NCBI GenBank assembly: GCA_021204735.1
Contig: JAJPYV010000328.1
Location: 1 to 7,515, forward strand
Reading direction: 5' to 3'
Length of the DNA: 7,515 nt
Source: Prevotella sp.
GTDB taxonomy: Bacteria; Bacteroidota; Bacteroidia; Bacteroidales; Bacteroidaceae
A program made the translations under genes and the position numbers. Below, piece by piece: positions 1-6,585 of the stretch. The notes under the pieces were generated by a model. The model was not told the origin of the DNA and did no database searches. It worked only from the letters and a program-made list of their open reading frames with translations. Within the stretch, counting starts at the first letter, position 1, and each line of letters starts with the position of its first letter.

Positions 1-25
1 ATAACTTATAAATTCTATCGCTACA

Positions 26-2302
26 TTATTCCGCCAAGAATTTCTTGTTGAATGTGTCTGTGCCAGAGTTTGCTTTGATTACATAAACGCCCTTTGGCAA
101 CTGTGGCAACTCAACTGCCTGCATGCCGTTGACAGTGAGGCTTGCCCTCCACTGCTCACGACCGCTGATGTCGTAAATGCCGATAGTTGTGGCATGACTG
201 CCGTCGCTCTTCACCTGAAGAGTGTTCTCATCCAACATCCTAATCCAACCATCGTTTACAGAATAAATACTCTTAATACCAGATGGTAAAGTAGCCACAT
301 AATCAGGCAGGTAATAACCAAGATGAGGAGGCTGGTTGTAACATACATTCTCCCAAGCTGCACCCATACGATATGTATGATCGTGCATAAGTGTAGGGAT
401 ACGGAAATTTGCTGGATACGTAGTAGTAGAAATCAACAGCGAACAAGAATCGGTGTCGTCAATGCACCAAGTAATTATTTCCTCACGCCAGTCACCGAAG
501 ATGTCAGCAATCAAGTTTGGTGTAGCTTTGGTGGTGTTGCAGGTCTGTGCCTTGTAATGTCTCAATGCCCAGCCGTTTGCAAGCAAAGTAGTTACTGATG
601 ATCCATTGTATTTTGTTATCGCAGGTTCGCAATCATCTGAAGTTGAGTTATAACTTCCATCAAACAGTTCATCGTATGCATCACCGTCCCAATACAATCT
701 GAAGCACTGAGACTGAGATTTCGTTGACAATACCGAGCCATCAACACAACTTCTCACATTCCTGTCATTAGATGACCAGAACTCGAAACCACGTGAAACA
801 CTGTCAACATCAGCAGCCATTCCACGACCGTTATCGCTGCTTCCCTTCTCATATAATAAAACCTCACCTGTAGCAGCATCATGTATGTCAAAACCGTATG
901 AAGGATGCTTCTCCTCATGAACGTCGAACACTTCCAAACCTGGACGATCAGGGCACAAGTCACTTACATGCATGGCATCACCATGCCCATAACCGACTGC
1001 ATACAGAAGATTACCATCGTTGTTGATTGCGCAGGAACCATAAATTATTTCATCGCAACCATCGCCATCGACATCAGCTACTGAAAGGTTGTGGTTTCCG
1101 TTGCCGTATGCCGTATAACTGTAACCAGTATTTCCTGTATTTGATGAATAAGACTTAGTTGTGGAATTACCGTCAGCATCAGTAACAGTTACACTTGATG
1201 TTGATGTTGAGGCATGCAACCACTTTGTAGTAAGTTTTTCACCATCAAAGTCAACTGCCCACAGATAAGCACGAGTGTAATAACCACGACACATAACAGC
1301 ACTCGGATTCTTGTCAGGACCATCAAGATAAGCCACACAAGCAAGATAACGCTCACCACGATTGTAGGAACTGTCACCCCAACTACCGTAAGTTGCAGAA
1401 CCACCCACACCAAATCCACGGTTAGGATTATAATAGATAGTGTTTATAGCGTTTCCTGTCTCTCCGTTGAATACGGTAAGGTACTCTGGACCGCCTACAA
1501 TATGTCCTGATGAATTTCGGTATGTATTCTGAGCAGTATCGTCATCATCAACGGCATTATTTCTGATTTCATCATCACCTACCTGACTTACGTATGTTTT
1601 ACTGTTGTCTTGAGTGTTAGGACCAGTCTTCATTATAACCTCTGCCTTGCCATCCCCATCAAAGTCGTATGCAAGGATCTGAGTATAGTGAGCACCAGCA
1701 CGTATTGCATAACCCATATTGATTTTCCACATTTTCTTACCAGTACTGATTTTATATGCCTCAACCAACACACGGGCAGTTTTACCACTCTCTGAGTTAT
1801 CTTTCGAGTTGGTAGGATCCCACTTCACTATCAATTCATACTCACCGTCACCATCAAGGTCGGCAACAGCTATATCATTCGGGATATATTTGTACGATGA
1901 GCCTCCATTATGGTAATCAAGTTTAAATTTTAAGATATCATCATCAATAGTCAAAGCGTCTGAAGTCTCTATCACCTCCCCATTGAGCACTGTCTCAACC
2001 TGATACTGGTGCATTTCATCAACTACATCATCATCAGTATAACAAGTAACGTATGCAATGTTCTCGGCAATTCTCTCACCGTCGCGCAGCACATTGAACA
2101 CTACATCAGGGTCATCAGTACCCAACAGACGCCAGCTGATGAAGTTACCCTTATGGTTACCACCAGAAGATACTTTAACGGCAACGACACCACGGTCAAG
2201 TTTTTCCATCTGGCTTGTCGGCGTTACCTGCGCATGTATTCCACATACCGACAGGCAAAGGCATGCTGCCAACAAAGCCACCTTTTGAGTAAATTTTTTC
2301 AT
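26..2302 (-). CDS. Secreted rhamnogalacturonan lyase, polysaccharide lyase family 11, with T9SS sorting tail
   Basis: The 758-residue product resembles the YesW/YesX family (PL11), which cleaves the rhamnose-galacturonate backbone of rhamnogalacturonan I by beta-elimination. Seen: a signal peptide (residues 1-24, cleavage likely after GIHA, leaving Gln at the new N-terminus); a beta-rich N-terminal domain (about 30-120); and a propeller-like catalytic region (about 140-668) with Asp-rich loops DLDGDGEYE (148-156), DFDGDGKAE (213-221) and DVDGDGCDE (410-418) that probably bind calcium. It also has the PL11-like stretch HEEKHPSYGFDIHD (462-475) and ADIFGDWREE (599-608). Residues 685-758 form a T9SS type-A sorting domain with LPKGVYVIK and a basic KKFLAE end, implying outer-membrane export. 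An in-frame ATG 17 codons upstream was rejected because that extension covers the promoter and would bury the signal peptide. Endo or exo action cannot be decided. No other pectin gene is adjacent. PL11 assignment is strong; exact substrate is inferred. Confidence 0.93.
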   Translation of the reverse strand: MKKFTQKVALLAACLCLSVCGIHAQVTPTSQMEKLDRGVVAVKVSSGGNHKGNFISWRLLGTDDPDVVFNVLRDGERIAENIAYVTCYTDDDVVDEMHQYQVETVLNGEVIETSDALTIDDDILKFKLDYHNGGSSYKYIPNDIAVADLDGDGEYELIVKWDPTNSKDNSESGKTARVLVEAYKISTGKKMWKINMGYAIRAGAHYTQILAYDFDGDGKAEVIMKTGPNTQDNSKTYVSQVGDDEIRNNAVDDDDTAQNTYRNSSGHIVGGPEYLTVFNGETGNAINTIYYNPNRGFGVGGSATYGSWGDSSYNRGERYLACVAYLDGPDKNPSAVMCRGYYTRAYLWAVDFDGEKLTTKWLHASTSTSSVTVTDADGNSTTKSYSSNTGNTGYSYTAYGNGNHNLSVADVDGDGCDEIIYGSCAINNDGNLLYAVGYGHGDAMHVSDLCPDRPGLEVFDVHEEKHPSYGFDIHDAATGEVLLYEKGSSDNGRGMAADVDSVSRGFEFWSSNDRNVRSCVDGSVLSTKSQSQCFRLYWDGDAYDELFDGSYNSTSDDCEPAITKYNGSSVTTLLANGWALRHYKAQTCNTTKATPNLIADIFGDWREEIITWCIDDTDSCSLLISTTTYPANFRIPTLMHDHTYRMGAAWENVCYNQPPHLGYYLPDYVATLPSGIKSIYSVNDGWIRMLDENTLQVKSDGSHATTIGIYDISGREQWRASLTVNGMQAVELPQLPKGVYVIKANSGTDTFNKKFLAE

Positions 2303-2342
2303 ATCGATTTGTTTTAGAATTAGTTCAGGACTACAACATTTG

Positions 2343-2377
2343 CAAAAATACATATTATAATCGGAAAATAAAACAAA
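2343..2377 (-). promoter_or_regulatory. Bacteroidota-type promoter of the rhamnogalacturonan lyase gene
   Basis: On the minus strand a TATTTTTG (2343-2350) matches the -7 consensus TAnnTTTG. A TTTG (2374-2377) lies 23 bases upstream, slightly more than the usual 19-21, so the -33 assignment is weaker. The predicted leader is about 30-35 bases and A/T-rich with no Shine-Dalgarno sequence. A promoter here makes the lyase at least partly independent of the lipoprotein gene upstream on the same strand. Confidence 0.6.
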
Positions 2378-2407
2378 TAAGTGTTAAAATATGGGAAGTT
2401 AAATATC

Positions 2408-3577
2408 TTATTTGAGCATTTTCTCTATTTCCGCATTTATGTCCTTTATCTGTTCGTCTCTCATCTGCACCTCATTATTCTTATTGATCAAAAAGAATGT
2501 AGGTATTTTCTGTACGTTGTAAGCCGCTATGTTGGATGAGTTGATGCCCTGTGGGTCTCTTACGCAAATCCAAGGCAATGCCGCCGTCTGTGTTTTCCAG
2601 AAATGCTCGTCGGTGTCAAGAGAAATCTGGTATATCTCTAAGCCCTGCGAGTGATATTTATTATAAATGTCACGCATCTGCATTATGCGCTTTGGCGACT
2701 CGCTTGAACCGTAAACGTGGAAGTCGAGCATCACCACCTTGCCTTTTAGGTCGGTGAGACTGCGCACATTACCCTTATTATCCTCCAAAGAAATGTCAAT
2801 TAGGCTTGCCACGCTAATCTTGTCAGCCTCAATCTGCTGCGTCATGCGCTTATTACGCAAAATACGTACATTCTTCATACCCTCAATAGCAATGTTGTGA
2901 AGATTCTGACCTCTTATGGCATCTGGGTGATATGTATCCCAACTGGTAGCCACCGCACCATAAACCTTAACGTCACCCTCATTCTGCATAGGATTGAATA
3001 TCAATGTATTACCAATAGTCTGGAACAATGCGAAATAAGATGATGAGCGCATTGGGGCTTTATAGATGTAGTTGTTTCTTACATCCTCTTTGTAGCGTTC
3101 AATAGTTCTCTCAATACTGTCGATAGTAGCATTGTAATTTAGGGTGTTATCCCTTTGAATAGCGATAACACGCGACTGCAAGTCAATCTGTTTCAGCGTA
3201 AGTTCCTTGATGATGTTGCATTCCTCAGAGCCCTCAACAGTATAGCCAGTTGCCATAGTGGGCAAAGCAGCCTTTACAGTTACCGTTTCAGTGGAGTCAA
3301 TGCTGATATTGATAATCTGACGTGCTATCCTCAAGCGGTAGAAGTCGGGAGCTTCAGGAGCCTTTCCGCTAAAACTGAAATCACCGTCAGCAGTGAGTTT
3401 CACGGAATCCACTTTCACGGGACCGTCAAGACTCATGTTCTCAAGATACAGCACAGAGTCTTTTGCCTCCGTTATATTGCCCTTCACATGGAACTTCTTG
3501 TTATCACATGAGCCTAACACAAGCACTGCAAACAATGCCGCAAAACAAGCACAGAATGAAGAAAACGTCTTTTTCAT
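2408..3577 (-). CDS. DUF4369/TlpA-like thioredoxin-fold lipoprotein lacking the CxxC motif
   Basis: The 389-residue product is a predicted lipoprotein. A lysine-containing N-terminus and hydrophobic stretch end in the lipobox LGSC, with Cys24 as the acylated residue, so it should sit in the cell envelope. Residues about 28-120 look like the beta-rich DUF4369 domain common in Bacteroidota; 120-250 is mostly helical. Residues about 262-389 form a thioredoxin/TlpA-like domain: GKVVMLDF (279-286) precedes the active-site loop, and KIPTFFLI (357-364) supplies the cis-proline loop (Pro359). Where homologues have WCxxC, this protein has GSSES (290-294), so both catalytic cysteines are serine and classical disulfide exchange is not expected. 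The start at 3577 was chosen because it begins the lipoprotein signal; an ATG 26 codons upstream would translate through the promoter. A structural or binding role is possible, but the true function is unknown. Confidence 0.85.
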   Translation of the reverse strand: MKKTFSSFCACFAALFAVLVLGSCDNKKFHVKGNITEAKDSVLYLENMSLDGPVKVDSVKLTADGDFSFSGKAPEAPDFYRLRIARQIINISIDSTETVTVKAALPTMATGYTVEGSEECNIIKELTLKQIDLQSRVIAIQRDNTLNYNATIDSIERTIERYKEDVRNNYIYKAPMRSSSYFALFQTIGNTLIFNPMQNEGDVKVYGAVATSWDTYHPDAIRGQNLHNIAIEGMKNVRILRNKRMTQQIEADKISVASLIDISLEDNKGNVRSLTDLKGKVVMLDFHVYGSSESPKRIMQMRDIYNKYHSQGLEIYQISLDTDEHFWKTQTAALPWICVRDPQGINSSNIAAYNVQKIPTFFLINKNNEVQMRDEQIKDINAEIEKMLK

Positions 3578-3622
3578 TGTACGATATATTGTAATATTAT
3601 AACGATTTTTTAAATACACTTG

Positions 3623-3630
3623 CAAAGGTA
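3623..3630 (-). promoter_or_regulatory. -7 promoter element of the thioredoxin-fold lipoprotein gene
   Basis: TACCTTTG on the minus strand is an exact match to TAnnTTTG and lies 45 bases before the start codon at 3577. No TTTG was found at the expected -33 distance, so only the -7 element is called. Confidence 0.6.
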
Positions 3631-3737
3631 ATGCAAGAAATATGAAATACACCACTGATATTTATATTTTTTACAAAAATTTACACTTAAAATCATATTT
3701 TACAAGTCTGAAATGCATGAGATTAATAAAAATGCAC

Positions 3738-3745
3738 TATCTTTG
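3738..3745 (+). promoter_or_regulatory. -7 promoter element of the metallophosphoesterase gene
   Basis: TATCTTTG matches TAnnTTTG exactly and ends 27 bases before the ATG at 3773, leaving a short A-rich leader of about 20 bases. No convincing -33 TTTG is present at 19-21 bases upstream. Its position inside a possible 20-codon N-terminal extension supports the later ATG as the true start. Confidence 0.6.
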
Positions 3746-3772
3746 CAAAAACAAAAACTAAAACTGAAAACG

Positions 3773-4858
3773 ATGCGGATATCAACAATACTAATAATTC
3801 CATTTATAGGGCTTGCCTACACCCTATGGCATATTTGGTATCTATTACCATTAGGAGACATTGGGCGTACAATCATCATTATATTATGCGCTTTGATGTT
3901 TTTAAGTATTTTTCTTGTTTTCTTGCGCTCCATTGACCGTATGCCGATGCCAATTGCTACGGCAATATACAATATTGGATGTTCCAGCATCATCGTAATG
4001 CTTTATTCTGTAATGATTTTCATTCTACTTGACATTGCGAGATTTTTGCATATTATTCCACAGTCGTTCCTATACGACAACGGTTATACCCTATTAGGTA
4101 TAATATTGGTATTGACCAGCATTTTAATCTATGGAAACATACATTATTATAATAAGAAAAGAATTGCCTTAGACCTAATAACAGAAAAACCACTTGAGAA
4201 AGACGTGAAGATTGTGATGATAAGCGACCTCCACTTAGGGTATCATAATCGTCGTGGAGAACTGAAACGTTGGGTGAGGATGATAAACGATGAACATCCA
4301 GACCTAATCCTCATTGCAGGAGACATAATTGACCGTGGCGTGAGACCACTACTTAAAGAAGACATGGCAGAGGAGCTACGACAGTTTTCCGCTCCTGTTT
4401 ATGTCTGTCTTGGCAATCATGAATATTACAGTGGTTTGCATGAGGCAGAAAAATTCTATAAATGCGCAGGTATAACATTGCTACGAGACAGTGTGGTAAA
4501 CGTGCAAGGATTGAGCATAATAGGGCGTGACGACCGTGTGAACTATCACAGAAAAAGTTTGGAATCATTAGTGGAAATGGCAGACAAGAGCAAGTACACT
4601 ATAGTTCTTGATCATCAGCCATTCCAACTTGAACATGCTGAATGGACTGGCATTGATTTCCAATTCAGCGGGCACACCCATCATGGACAAATATTTCCAG
4701 CCTCATCAATAACAAACATGATGTACGAAAATGCATACGGAGAGTACAGAAGAGGCAACACCCACTATTATGTTACCTCAGGATTAGGAATTTGGGGCGG
4801 TAAGTACAGAATCGGCACATGCTCGGAATATGTTGTGGCAACAGTGAAACACAAATAA
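3773..4858 (+). CDS. Membrane-anchored metallophosphoesterase (YkuE-like)
   Basis: The 361-residue protein joins an N-terminal membrane region to a calcineurin-like phosphoesterase domain. Hydrophobic segments suggest about four transmembrane helices (roughly 4-26, 32-52, 66-91 and 104-123), followed by a basic stretch (NKKR). The catalytic domain (about 145-361) has the full set of two-metal motifs in order: SDLHLG (Asp152, His154), GDIIDRG (Asp184), GNHEYY (Asn215, His216), DHQPF (His281) and GHTHHGQ (His301, His303). Relatives hydrolyse phosphodiesters or phosphomonoesters, some acting on lipid-linked substrates; the substrate here is unknown. By the positive-inside rule the basic stretch after the last helix suggests a cytoplasmic catalytic domain, but this is tentative. 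The ATG at 3773 was chosen because the -7 element overlaps the longer frame. It is divergent from the lipoprotein gene and convergent with the hexapeptide protein gene. Confidence 0.9.
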   Translation: MRISTILIIPFIGLAYTLWHIWYLLPLGDIGRTIIIILCALMFLSIFLVFLRSIDRMPMPIATAIYNIGCSSIIVMLYSVMIFILLDIARFLHIIPQSFLYDNGYTLLGIILVLTSILIYGNIHYYNKKRIALDLITEKPLEKDVKIVMISDLHLGYHNRRGELKRWVRMINDEHPDLILIAGDIIDRGVRPLLKEDMAEELRQFSAPVYVCLGNHEYYSGLHEAEKFYKCAGITLLRDSVVNVQGLSIIGRDDRVNYHRKSLESLVEMADKSKYTIVLDHQPFQLEHAEWTGIDFQFSGHTHHGQIFPASSITNMMYENAYGEYRRGNTHYYVTSGLGIWGGKYRIGTCSEYVVATVKHK

Positions 4859-4860
4859 AT

Positions 4861-5361
4861 TCAGAGATACCATTTGGAGTACTCAACATAATGCTTGGCG
4901 AAACTCTCCGCCTGACCGGGGGCTGTCTTTTTAAGGAATTTTGCCGGTACCCCACCCCATATCTCGTGAGGTCCGATTTTCGTGCCCTGCAACACCAAAG
5001 CACCAGCTGCCACTATCGCACCCTCACCAATATCCGCATTGTCAAGCACTGTCGCCCCCATGCCGATGAGTGCGCCACGGCGGATAGTGCAGGCATGCAC
5101 GGTGGCATTATGCCCTATCGTAACGTCATCCTCAATCTCCACAGGTCCAACTGTATTTGTAACATGAACGCATGAGCCATCCTGAATATTCACCCTATTC
5201 CCGATATGTATGTGAGCAACATCGCCCCGTACAACAGTGTTGAACCATATTGAGCATTCGTCACCCATGACAACCTCGCCAACTATCGTGGCATTCTCGC
5301 TGAAATAGCAGTCGTTGCCCCACTTCGGAGTAAGACCGTTTACTGATTTTATAAGAGCCAT
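4861..5361 (-). CDS. Gamma-carbonic-anhydrase-family hexapeptide-repeat protein
   Basis: The 166-residue product is a left-handed beta-helix protein of the gamma-carbonic anhydrase/YrdA/PaaY/CaiE group, which forms trimers with metal at subunit interfaces. Hexapeptide repeats run from about residue 18 to 130. The three metal-ligand histidines are in place: His66 (in GSCVH), His84 and His89 (in TIGHNATVH). Family-typical Arg45 and Asp47 (in VVRGD), Gln60 and Asp61 (in NIQD) are also present. These residues fit metal binding and possible CO2 hydration, although many family members have weak or unknown activity. The C-terminus is helical (about 147-166) and typical in length. The start at 5361 gives the usual MALIKSV-like N-terminus; an ATG 15 codons upstream lies beyond the promoter element and is rejected. 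An AGGA a few bases before the start could be a weak ribosome-binding site. The gene has its own promoter. Confidence 0.9.
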   Translation of the reverse strand: MALIKSVNGLTPKWGNDCYFSENATIVGEVVMGDECSIWFNTVVRGDVAHIHIGNRVNIQDGSCVHVTNTVGPVEIEDDVTIGHNATVHACTIRRGALIGMGATVLDNADIGEGAIVAAGALVLQGTKIGPHEIWGGVPAKFLKKTAPGQAESFAKHYVEYSKWYL

Positions 5362-5385
5362 AATCCTATTTTCTTTTGAACGGTG

Positions 5386-5393
5386 CAAAAGTA
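5386..5393 (-). promoter_or_regulatory. -7 promoter element of the gamma-carbonic-anhydrase-like gene
   Basis: TACTTTTG on the minus strand matches TAnnTTTG and lies 24 bases before the start codon at 5361. No clear -33 TTTG is found at the usual distance. It stands back to back with the plus-strand promoter at 5442-5473. Confidence 0.55.
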
Positions 5394-5441
5394 AGGCAAA
5401 AATCAAAAATTTCCGTATAAAAGGACAATTTCAAAAGTTTT

Positions 5442-5473
5442 TTTGTGTTTTTTAATTAATTGGTGTAACTTTG
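5442..5473 (+). promoter_or_regulatory. Strong Bacteroidota-type promoter of the MaoC-like gene
   Basis: TTTG (5442-5445), a 20-base spacer, then TAACTTTG (5466-5473) form an essentially consensus -33/-7 promoter. The transcript would start near 5479-5482, leaving a leader of about 75 bases before the ATG at 5555. That is longer than the other leaders predicted here. Confidence 0.75.
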
Positions 5474-5481
5474 TGCGGTTA

Positions 5482-5553
5482 ATGAAAAACCGACTTAGAA
5501 ATCAATTTCTTGCAATCACCTATCAAAGCAAAACGATAAATAATCAATTATAA
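5482..5553 (+). other. Possible 23-codon leader ORF before the MaoC-like gene
   Basis: An ATG at 5482, only 8 bases after the -7 box, opens a 23-codon frame starting MKNRLRNQF. Its TAA (5551-5553) ends one base before the MaoC-like ATG. The encoded peptide is basic with no recognisable domain. If real it would be nearly leaderless and could couple to the downstream gene. A frame this short can easily arise by chance in A/T-rich DNA. Confidence 0.2.
5497..5510 (+). promoter_or_regulatory. Operator-like dyad in the leader of the MaoC-like gene
   Basis: AGAAAT-CA-ATTTCT is a perfect inverted repeat with 6-base arms and a 2-base centre, about 15-18 bases after the predicted transcription start. 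The 2-base centre makes a full RNA hairpin unlikely, so a dimeric repressor site is the more natural reading. No regulator is known and chance is possible. Confidence 0.25.
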
Positions 5554-5554
5554 C

Positions 5555-6019
5555 ATGAGTAAAGTAATAGTAAACAATTATGAAGAGTTTGCCGCACTGC
5601 TCGGCAAGAACATAGGTGTTTCCGAATACGTGGAAATACCCCAAGAACGCATAAATGAGTTTGCAGATGCAACGCTCGACCACCAGTGGATACATGTCGA
5701 CACAAAGAGGGCGAAGACTGAAAGTCCATTCAAAACAACCATAGTACACGGTTATCTCACCCTATCGATGCTGCCGTATCTTTGGCAGCAAATTATACAA
5801 GTTAACAACTTGAAGATGATGGTAAATTATGGTATGGACAATATGAGATTTGGACAAGCGGTAAAATCAGGAGAGTCAATCCGACTGATAGCAGACCTAT
5901 ATAACATACAGAACCTTAGAGGTACAGTGAAAGTTGAGGTGAAATTCAACATAGAGATAAAGGACTCGCCAAAGAAAGCACTCAGCGGCATCGCCACATT
6001 CCTTTATTATTTCAACTGA
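5555..6019 (+). CDS. MaoC/NodN-like hot-dog-fold hydratase
   Basis: The 154-residue product has the single hot-dog fold of the MaoC-dehydratase/NodN group; R-specific enoyl-CoA hydratases in this superfamily add water to trans-2-enoyl-CoA. The hydratase-type signature is seen at about 36-53, FADATLDHQWIHVD, with the likely catalytic Asp42 and His47 kept. It is followed by a conserved-looking segment TIVHGYLTLSMLP (62-74). The DHQWIH wording is closer to NodN-type proteins than to PhaJ, and the NodN substrate is not well established, so the reaction is inferred. The length is normal and there is no signal peptide, so it should be cytoplasmic. It has a strong promoter and a leader with a dyad and a possible small ORF. 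The META-domain lipoprotein gene follows after 57 bases and may be co-transcribed. Confidence 0.88.
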   Translation: MSKVIVNNYEEFAALLGKNIGVSEYVEIPQERINEFADATLDHQWIHVDTKRAKTESPFKTTIVHGYLTLSMLPYLWQQIIQVNNLKMMVNYGMDNMRFGQAVKSGESIRLIADLYNIQNLRGTVKVEVKFNIEIKDSPKKALSGIATFLYYFN

Positions 6020-6022
6020 TTA

Positions 6023-6062
6023 AGAATTATGAGGGAGACAGTGTTTCTGTTGCCCTAATTCT
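6023..6062 (+). other. Intercistronic hairpin after the MaoC-like gene
   Basis: A long imperfect stem starts 3 bases after the stop codon. AGAATTA (6023-6029) pairs with TAATTCT (6056-6062). After a 3-base bulge, GGGAGACAG (6033-6041) pairs with CTGTTGCCC (6047-6055), with one A-G mismatch and one G-U pair, around the loop TGTTT. No U-run follows on either strand. An mRNA-processing or stability element is therefore as likely as a terminator. Confidence 0.45.
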
Positions 6063-6076
6063 ATAAATATTATAAA

Positions 6077-6514
6077 ATGAGAAAACTGTTTGTATATTTG
6101 TGTATAATAACTTTGTTCGTTGGTTTTTCATCGTGCAAGACTTCAAAAACGGCAACATCGTCAGAGACTGATTTAAACGGAGAATGGAAAGTTGTGGAAG
6201 TCGGGGGCACGGATATATCCGACAGAACAGGCAATGGCAACGATGCATATATCGGTTTTGACGTGAGCGGCAAAAGGATGTATGGCAGTCCTGGTTGCAA
6301 CCGTATGTTCGGACAACTCACGATAGATGAAAGTAAAGGAATAATATCCTTCGGCACTGTTGGCACTACCAAAATGATGTGTGCCAACATGGAAGTAGAG
6401 AGGATGGTAATAGATGCCGTGAACAATGTAGGAGCATACGAAATTCAAAAAGACGGTATGCTAATTCTCAAAGACGGGAAAGGCAAAGCATTGATGAAAT
6501 TGAAAAAGAAATAA
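6077..6514 (+). CDS. META-domain (HslJ-like) lipoprotein
   Basis: The 145-residue product is a small predicted lipoprotein. Its basic start (MRK), hydrophobic core and lipobox FSSC make Cys20 the lipidation site, so it should be anchored in the envelope facing the periplasm or surface. After a Ser/Thr-rich linker (21-32), residues about 33-143 match the META/HslJ-like domain: LNGEWKVVEV at the start, SPGCNRMFG (71-79) and TTKMMCANMEVE (97-108). These are the typical GCN and TxMxC blocks, with Cys74 and Cys102. HslJ relatives are linked to stress or novobiocin resistance in enterobacteria, but the function here is unknown. No TAnnTTTG element lies in the 57 bases upstream, so it is probably read from the MaoC-like promoter through the intercistronic hairpin. 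A terminator-like hairpin follows. Length is normal for the family. Confidence 0.88.
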   Translation: MRKLFVYLCIITLFVGFSSCKTSKTATSSETDLNGEWKVVEVGGTDISDRTGNGNDAYIGFDVSGKRMYGSPGCNRMFGQLTIDESKGIISFGTVGTTKMMCANMEVERMVIDAVNNVGAYEIQKDGMLILKDGKGKALMKLKKK

Positions 6515-6539
6515 GCCATACGCTAATGTATTTTTGTAT

Positions 6540-6585
6540 TGCGGCAAATCGTGAAATAAGCACTTTTTGTCGCATTTTCTTTGTT
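6540..6585 (+). terminator. Probable intrinsic terminator of the MaoC-like/META-lipoprotein unit
   Basis: TGCGGCAAA (6540-6548) pairs with TTTGTCGCA (6566-6574) with one G-U pair. An inner GTG/CAC (6551-6553 with 6561-6563) extends the stem across a small internal loop, and the T-rich stretch TTTTCTTTGTT (6575-6585) follows directly. It starts 25 bases after the META-lipoprotein stop codon. The stem is only moderately GC-rich, so efficiency is uncertain. Confidence 0.55.

Noticed and set aside
323..2317. Several plus-strand frames opposite the lyase gene
   Set aside because: They are antisense to a clearly conserved protein, lack domains and signals, and arise from its repetitive codon pattern.
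2303..2353. A 17-codon N-terminal extension of the rhamnogalacturonan lyase
   Set aside because: It would be translated from the promoter -7 element itself and would bury the clear signal peptide starting at 2302.
3578..3655. A 26-codon extension of the thioredoxin-fold lipoprotein
   Set aside because: It runs across the TACCTTTG promoter element and would hide the lipoprotein signal beginning at 3577.
3713..3772. A 20-codon extension of the metallophosphoesterase
   Set aside because: The -7 element at 3738-3745 lies within it, and the ATG at 3773 directly precedes the first membrane helix.
4773..5175. Antisense frames across the convergent gene ends
   Set aside because: They overlap the confidently assigned phosphoesterase and hexapeptide protein genes and show no recognisable protein features.
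5362..5406. A 15-codon extension of the gamma-carbonic-anhydrase-like protein
   Set aside because: It crosses the minus-strand promoter element; the family normally starts at the equivalent of 5361.
6529..6536. A second TAnnTTTG element (TATTTTTG) upstream of etfB
   Set aside because: It has no TTTG at the -33 distance and lies before the terminator-like hairpin, so the element at 6603-6610 is the better promoter.
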